Source: an uncultured Bdellovibrio sp.
GTDB taxonomy: Bacteria; Bdellovibrionota; Bdellovibrionia; Bdellovibrionales; Bdellovibrionaceae
Length of the DNA: 12,625 bases
NCBI RefSeq assembly: GCF_946478835.1
Contig: NZ_CAMLDV010000102.1
Location: 1-12,625 of the forward strand
Direction of reading: 5' to 3'
In this document: positions 12,542-12,625 of the stretch, one piece after another
Layout: every line of letters starts with the position of its first letter
Position numbering within the stretch: position 1 is the first letter of the stretch
The notes under the pieces: model-generated
The model's input: the letters and a program-made list of their open reading frames with translations, nothing else
Databases searched by the model: none
Told to the model about the DNA's origin: nothing
Made by a program: the position numbers and the translations under genes

Positions 12542-12625
12542 GGAATATCAACTCCGAGGTAGAACAGGCGACCTTTGACGGGTACTTCGGCGGGGCTACG
12601 CATCTCCAGCACCACGCGCTCGTTG
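12494..12625. other. Unrelated sequence at the window end (chimeric join or insertion)
   Basis: From 12494 on the DNA no longer matches rmlA. By hand count 75 of 132 bases are G or C (57%), richer than most of the window. Two partial reading frames span it: plus strand from about 12485 open to the end (reading EVHLLVLLDPFPAGVQLRN and on), and minus strand 12624 to the stop at 12508 (ending GVDIPQLNSCRKRIE). I recognise neither. No terminal inverted repeat, target duplication or adapter-like run is visible. Confidence 0.5.

Noticed and set aside
12494..12625. Insertion sequence end inside rmlA
   Set aside because: No terminal inverted repeat or recognisable transposase; too little sequence to support it over a chimeric join.
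1..12625. CRISPR array, prophage, toxin-antitoxin pair or secondary-metabolite cluster
   Set aside because: No regularly spaced direct repeats, integrase, phage structural genes, or paired small toxin/antitoxin genes were seen on either strand.

Overview
The window looks like chromosomal DNA of a Gram-negative, probably predatory delta-type bacterium of the Bdellovibrio group. The case rests on a TIGR02147/DUF4423 protein (a family I associate mainly with Bdellovibrio-like bacteria and Fibrobacteres), several secreted proteins with Sec signal peptides and no recognisable family, a methyl-accepting chemotaxis protein with a long low-complexity tail ending in an acidic/GTTDGF motif, and a moderate-GC, gene-dense layout. 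The assignment is inference; no rRNA or marker gene is present.

Left part (1-3990): the C-terminal part of a MarR-type repressor that starts outside the window; a TIGR02147 protein; a secreted His-rich protein; a class I SAM methyltransferase ending at a bidirectional terminator; a convergent tRNA-Gly(GCC) with its own sigma70-type promoter; a previously uncalled 48-residue membrane protein divergent from that tRNA; and a small secreted protein whose stop codon shares a TTAA palindrome with the last gene of the next operon.

Middle part (8405 down to 3990, minus strand): a tightly packed five-gene operon encoding an ABC-2 exporter of the YbhG-YbhF-YbhS-YbhR type: membrane fusion protein, two ATPases, two permeases. 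The first two genes abut and the rest overlap by 4 nt (ATGA). The double ATPase known as one fused protein in E. coli (YbhF) is here two separate proteins. Their sequence defects (Ser in place of the H-loop His in the first, IPGG in place of LSGG in the second) fall in the same composite ATP site, leaving the other site canonical. The fusion protein has an unusually short helical hairpin, and no outer-membrane TolC partner is in the window. Upstream on the same strand is a secreted HExGH metallopeptidase gene with its own terminator.

Right part (9598-12625, plus strand): a chemotaxis receptor gene broken by a one-base deletion near 10887; then a hairpin that buries the Shine-Dalgarno of wecE (dTDP-4-amino-4,6-dideoxygalactose transaminase); then the start of rmlA (glucose-1-phosphate thymidylyltransferase), 3 nt downstream. 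wecE plus rmlA indicates a dTDP-sugar cluster for surface polysaccharide. After 23 codons rmlA stops matching its family and the last 132 bases are unrelated sequence, most simply a chimeric contig end or a disruption.

I did not find a convincing wholly new system. The best leads are the split asymmetric ATPase pair with the short-hairpin fusion protein, the wecE leader hairpin, the possible leaderless promoter of the exporter operon, and the small membrane gene next to the tRNA.
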